NCBI RefSeq assembly: GCF_036924535.1
Contig: NZ_JAZHRT010000001.1
Span: 1,116,001 to 1,180,000 of the forward strand
DNA length: 64,000 nucleotides
Reading direction: 5' to 3'
From: Bradyrhizobium sp. AZCC 2262
Lineage (GTDB): Bacteria > Pseudomonadota > Alphaproteobacteria > Rhizobiales > Xanthobacteraceae
A program made the translations under genes and the position numbers. Positions 60,777-64,000 of this stretch are shown piece after piece. Position 1 is the stretch's first letter, and the number at the start of each line of letters is the position of its first letter. The notes beneath the pieces are model-generated. The model ran no database searches, was not told where the DNA came from, and worked only from the letters and a program-made list of their open reading frames with translations.

Positions 60777-61451
60777 TTGCGCGTGCTGCTGGTGGAGGAC
60801 GAGCCGGAGATGGCTGCGGCGCTCATCGTCGCTCTGAAAAGCTACGATATGGTCGTTGACCATATCTCGACGCTGGCGGATGCCGAGGAAGCCGTTTTCG
60901 TCAATGACTATGGCGCGATCCTGCTCGATCGCCAATTGCCTGATGGTGATGGGCTCACGCTCATTCCCAAGCTGCGGGCCAAGGGAGCAGGCGTTCCCGT
61001 CATCGTGCTCACGGCACGGGGCGAACTGGCCGATCGCATTACGGGGCTGGACACCGGCGCGGACGATTATCTCGGCAAGCCGTTTGCCGTCGAAGAGTTG
61101 CTGGCGCGGCTGCGTGCGGTGTTGCGCCGGCCGGCGGACGTGCCGCCGGAAACCATGCGGCTTGGCCGGCTGTCGTTCGACCTCGGCAACCGCGAAGCCA
61201 GCGTCGCCGGCCAGCCGCTCGATCTGCCGCGCCGCGAACTTCTGGTGCTGGAAGCCCTGCTGCGCCGGATGGGGCGCACGGTCGCGCGCGCGTCGCTGGA
61301 GGAGGCGGTCTACAGCTTCGACGACGAGATCCAGTCGAACGCACTGGACACCCATGTTTCGCGGCTGCGCCGGAAATTGTCCGAGGCCGAAGCGGAAGTT
61401 GAAATCCACGGCATTCGCGGCGTCGGCTATCTGTTGAAGCGTTCGACATGA
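60777..61451 (+). CDS. OmpR-family response regulator
   Basis: A 224-residue response regulator. The receiver domain has the acidic pocket VEDEP (7-10), the phospho-acceptor Asp 51 in AILLDRQLPDGDG and Lys in GKPFAVEEL; the effector is a winged helix with RRELLVLEALLRRMGRTVAR and TRLRRKLSEAEAEVEIHGIR. The start is TTG at 60777, the only start near the family N-terminus. The stop overlaps the kinase start (ATGA). The stimulus is unknown; the pair resembles TctD/QseB-type systems. Confidence 0.94.
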   Translation: MRVLLVEDEPEMAAALIVALKSYDMVVDHISTLADAEEAVFVNDYGAILLDRQLPDGDGLTLIPKLRAKGAGVPVIVLTARGELADRITGLDTGADDYLGKPFAVEELLARLRAVLRRPADVPPETMRLGRLSFDLGNREASVAGQPLDLPRRELLVLEALLRRMGRTVARASLEEAVYSFDDEIQSNALDTHVSRLRRKLSEAEAEVEIHGIRGVGYLLKRST

Positions 61452-62818
61452 CAACAGCTCAACCGCATTCCCTGCGTTGGCGGCTGATGTGCCGGCTGGT
61501 CGGCTTGCAGGCGGCGATGCTGGCACTCCTGGTACTGCTTGTCATCGCGGCGCTTTGGGGCGCCGGTCATCTGGTTTCACTGGAGTCCGAAGACGACACG
61601 ATCGATGCACTGCGTGACGCAGTTGTCCGCGAGAGCAACGGAGACATCGCGGTGCGCAACACGCCCACGCTTGCGAAGCGGAGGGCGCAGGCTCCCAATT
61701 TCTGGTTTCTGATCAGGGACCGCGAAGGACATTCGGTTTCACAAGGCAGGGTGCCGCTGGAATATGCGAGCATAGGCGATGCGCTCGATGGCATCGGCCA
61801 GGCGCGGCTCGGCTGGAACATCCTTGACGGGATGCGCCCCACGGCGCGCATGAAGTGGATCGACACGCCTGCCGGCAACATCCAGATTTTGACGGGTCAG
61901 GGCGGAGCAGTGTCCTGGCAACGGATCGGCCATGCGGCTCTGACGCTGTTCCTGGGTCTCGTCCTGCCCATCATTGCGCTGATGACGCTGGCAACGCTTG
62001 TCGCAACGCCCATGGTGGTTCGCCGAACCCTTGCCGGCCTTGATCGCGCTGCTGCGCACGCCGGGAAAATCGATATCGACGGACGTGGCGCGCGGCTGCC
62101 GCTGCAAGACGTGCCTTCCGAAATCGTTCCGCTGGTAACGGCGGTTAATGATGCGCTACGCCGCCTTGATGAGGGCTACGAGCGACACCAGCGGTTTCTT
62201 GTCGATGCGGCGCACGAGCTCCGCACGCCGATCGCGATTCTTCAAACGCGACTGGAATCGTTGTCCCTCGGCCCTGACGCGCGGCGCGTGCTTGAGGACG
62301 TTGCGCGTTTGTCGACGCTGGCCGATCAGCTTCTGGACCTGCAGCGCGTCAACCAGCAGGCCGACTGGTTTTCTTCCGTCGATATCGTCGCCATCAGCCA
62401 GAAAATGACCGCCGAACTTGCTCCGCTGGCGATCGCCGCCGGTTACGAAATATCTTTCGACAGCGCTGCAGGGCACATCGCGGTGCGAGGCGATCAGGGA
62501 GCCCTGGAGCGGGCGCTGACCAATTTGATTCAGAATGCGATCCAGCATGGCGGTCGCAAAGGGGGCATCGTGGTGCGGGTGGAGCCGCCCGCCACGATAT
62601 CGGTGACCGACGACGGTCCCGGCATCCAGGCTTGCGATCGTGAGCGCGTATTTGAACCGTTCTATCGGTCGCAAGGCCACGGCCGCGGCGCAGGATTGGG
62701 TCTCCATCTCGTCCAGGAGATAGTTCGGCGGCATGATGGAACGGTCGCGATATCGGAAGGACCCACCGGCGGCACATGCGTCAGGATGACGTTCAAGCCG
62801 GCGCACGGCACGCCGTAG
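61448..62818 (+). CDS. Sensor histidine kinase of the EnvZ/TctE type
   Basis: A 456-residue kinase, partner of the response regulator. Two membrane segments (LQAAMLALLVLLVIAALWGA near 20 and TLFLGLVLPIIALMTLATLV near 165) flank a periplasmic sensor of about 120 residues. The HisKA box is DAAHELRTPIAIL with His 256; the ATPase domain has NLIQNAIQHGG, VTDDGPGI and GLGLHLVQEIVRRHDG. All catalytic parts are present. Its start overlaps the regulator by 4 bases. Confidence 0.94.
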   Translation: MTTAQPHSLRWRLMCRLVGLQAAMLALLVLLVIAALWGAGHLVSLESEDDTIDALRDAVVRESNGDIAVRNTPTLAKRRAQAPNFWFLIRDREGHSVSQGRVPLEYASIGDALDGIGQARLGWNILDGMRPTARMKWIDTPAGNIQILTGQGGAVSWQRIGHAALTLFLGLVLPIIALMTLATLVATPMVVRRTLAGLDRAAAHAGKIDIDGRGARLPLQDVPSEIVPLVTAVNDALRRLDEGYERHQRFLVDAAHELRTPIAILQTRLESLSLGPDARRVLEDVARLSTLADQLLDLQRVNQQADWFSSVDIVAISQKMTAELAPLAIAAGYEISFDSAAGHIAVRGDQGALERALTNLIQNAIQHGGRKGGIVVRVEPPATISVTDDGPGIQACDRERVFEPFYRSQGHGRGAGLGLHLVQEIVRRHDGTVAISEGPTGGTCVRMTFKPAHGTP

Positions 62819-62965
62819 AATCGCGCCCTGCATTTATCGCTGCCGCGCTCATTTTCTTCTGCGGCTTCGACGGCGCGCAATGTTCGCGCAACATCCACCC
62901 GTCATATCGCGTCAACGCCGACATCAACGGGTGGTGCGGCTTGATGGAATGGGTGACTTACTTTC

Positions 62966-63571
62966 ATGACAGCACAAAATCTCTTGTTGTTCTTTCGCGC
63001 GCTCGCATCCAGCCCTCGCGCGGTTGGCGCCATCGCGCCATCGGGCGCGAACCTTGCAAGTCTGATTACCAGTGAGATCACCGCCGCCTCCGGCCCGGTG
63101 CTCGAATTGGGCCCCGGTACCGGCGTCTTTACCGAAGCGATGCTGGAGCGTGGTGTGCGCGAGAGCGACCTCACGCTGATCGAATATGGCTCGGATTTCA
63201 TGCGGCTGCTGCAGGCGCGATTTCCCAGGGCGCGCGTGCTCTGGATGGATGCAGCCTGGATGGCTTCCCACGATCTGTTCGAGCATCCGTTGGGTGCCGT
63301 GGTCAGCGGGCTGCCGCTGCTCAATTTTGCGCCAAAGAAAGTCGCCGCAATTCTCACCGCCGCCTTCAGCAAGCTGCGCAACGGTGGCTCGTTCTATCAG
63401 TTCACCTATGGAATGCAGTGCCCGGTTTCGAAGGCGCAACTCGATGAACTCGGACTGAAGGCGAATTGCATGGGCCGCGTGCTGCTGAACATCCCACCCG
63501 CGTCGGTCTACCGCATTACGCGCATCAAGCCCGCCAGGCTCGCGGATCAGGTCGAACCCGATGCCGTCTAG
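62966..63571 (+). CDS. PmtA-like SAM-dependent methyltransferase
   Basis: A 201-residue Rossmann methyltransferase. The AdoMet motif reads VLELGPGTGVFTEAMLER (about 45-62); NLLLFFRALASSPRAVGAIA at the start and SGLPLLNFAPKKVAAILTAA (motif IV region) follow the pattern of phospholipid N-methyltransferases (PmtA) and rRNA adenine methylase-like proteins. PmtA makes phosphatidylcholine in Rhizobiales. The exact substrate is not proven. It lies 147 bases after the kinase gene on the same strand and precedes the DedA gene by 1 base. Confidence 0.85.
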   Translation: MTAQNLLLFFRALASSPRAVGAIAPSGANLASLITSEITAASGPVLELGPGTGVFTEAMLERGVRESDLTLIEYGSDFMRLLQARFPRARVLWMDAAWMASHDLFEHPLGAVVSGLPLLNFAPKKVAAILTAAFSKLRNGGSFYQFTYGMQCPVSKAQLDELGLKANCMGRVLLNIPPASVYRITRIKPARLADQVEPDAV

Positions 63572-63572
63572 C

Positions 63573-64000
63573 ATGGACATACCCGACTTCGTCACCGTGC
63601 TCGCCGAATCCGGGCCGATCGGAATTGCCGCTGTCGCGCTGGCCGAAAATTCTTTCCAGTGGTGCCGTCCTACGTCGTGTTTGTGGTGCTCGGCATGATG
63701 GCCGCGTCAGGCGAGAGCGAACTGGTCGTCACCGTTGCGGCAACTGCGACCGGTTCAACGATCGGCGCACTTGCGTGGTACGGGCTCGGCCTTGCCCTGG
63801 GGGCGAAGCGAATCGAAGCGCTGATTGAACGGTTCGGGCGGTTCATATTCCTGAAGCCCGCCCTGTATCATCGGATGGCAGGTTCTTACAGGCGCAATCA
63901 CTTCTGGGTCACCGTTGTGGGACAGACCATTCCGGCGGTGCGGGTCTATCTCTCCATTCCGGCCGGCGTGCTCAATCTGGCGATCTTGAACTTCGCGGGG
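63573..64000 (+). pseudogene. DedA family membrane protein, frameshifted and cut by the window edge
   Basis: The ATG at 63573 gives IPDFVTVLAESGPIGIAAVA, then the frame leaves the family after LAE: GCCGAAAATTCTTTCCAG reads as NSFQWCRP. Adding one base in the A-run restores AEKFFPVVPSYVVFVVLGMM, the DedA motif (FPPxPSE-like), and the frame stays open to the window end with GQTIPAVRVYLSIPAGVLNL, the family's R-x3-G-type segment. DedA proteins move undecaprenyl phosphate or other lipids across the inner membrane. It is the second single-base homopolymer fault in the window, so an error in the reads is a strong possibility. Confidence 0.82.

Noticed and set aside
1..64000. CRISPR array, tRNA or rRNA genes, insertion sequences
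   Set aside because: No regularly spaced repeats, cloverleaf sequences, rRNA segments or transposase genes were found by reading both strands.

Overview
The window is GC-rich alphaproteobacterial DNA. It most resembles Bradyrhizobium or a close relative in the Nitrobacteraceae. The evidence is the flbT/flaF/fliX flagellar regulators, a CckA-type kinase beside flhB, a one-cysteine DksA, DUF3551, DUF1488 and DUF3606 proteins, and short palindromic intergenic repeats of the type common in that group. About half of the window is a large, nearly contiguous flagellar locus of the Caulobacter-like kind (primary or subpolar system). I assigned functions from motifs and gene order only; no database search was run.

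Layout. (1) 1-1250: the 3' end of an FAD oxidoreductase and msrB. (2) 1279-6652: a sigma-54 promoter followed by flgE-flgK-flgL, then a TPR/glycosyltransferase. (3) 9088-15984: three 419-residue flagellins (two almost identical in tandem), flbT, flaF, an unknown gene, a second flaF and a flaG-like gene. (4) 16149-18788: flgI, a rod-binding protein and a flgN-like gene on the minus strand, with fliX divergent. (5) 18861-24630: non-flagellar insert with an HxlR/NAD(P)-binding pair, dksA, an FAH-type hydratase, a DehI-like protein, an SspB-like protein with a signal peptide, a PRC-barrel protein and DUF3551. (6) 24871-31606: flgF-flgG-flgA-flgH (minus) divergent from fliL-fliM-DUF6468-motE (plus). 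(7) 31655-41452: two small unknown genes, a very large secreted repeat protein, DUF1488, an FAD-linked oxidase, a CusF-like protein and a diguanylate cyclase. (8) 41611-47395: fliO-fliP (minus) divergent from flgB-flgC-fliE-fliQ-fliR-flhB (plus). (9) 47579-50144: cckA, broken by a one-base frameshift. (10) 50403-64000: general cell genes including a Tim44-like protein, GST, GFA, class I fumarase, YciB, an OmpR/EnvZ-type two-component pair, a methyltransferase and a frameshifted, truncated DedA.

Regulatory logic readable from the DNA. Three -24/-12 (sigma-54) promoters lie in front of flgE, flgI and flgF, the hook, P-ring and distal rod/L-ring operons. CtrA-type boxes (TTAA-N7-TTAA) lie upstream of flgB, the third flagellin, the large secreted protein and, with one mismatch, fliX and the GGDEF gene. 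The DNA-level picture is a CckA/CtrA-started, FliX/sigma-54-continued, FlbT/FlaF-finished cascade like that of Caulobacter. FlbD, RpoN and CtrA are not in the window.

The least described items are the signal-peptide SspB-like protein with a palindrome over its start codon, the flaF-unknown-flaF arrangement, the 1266-residue secreted protein under a CtrA box, the duplicated hairpin in the fliC1 leader, a paired operator without a nearby regulator at 60540-60610, and a 26-residue membrane peptide. Both clear frameshifts (cckA, dedA) are single-base changes in short homopolymers, so sequencing or assembly error must be excluded first.
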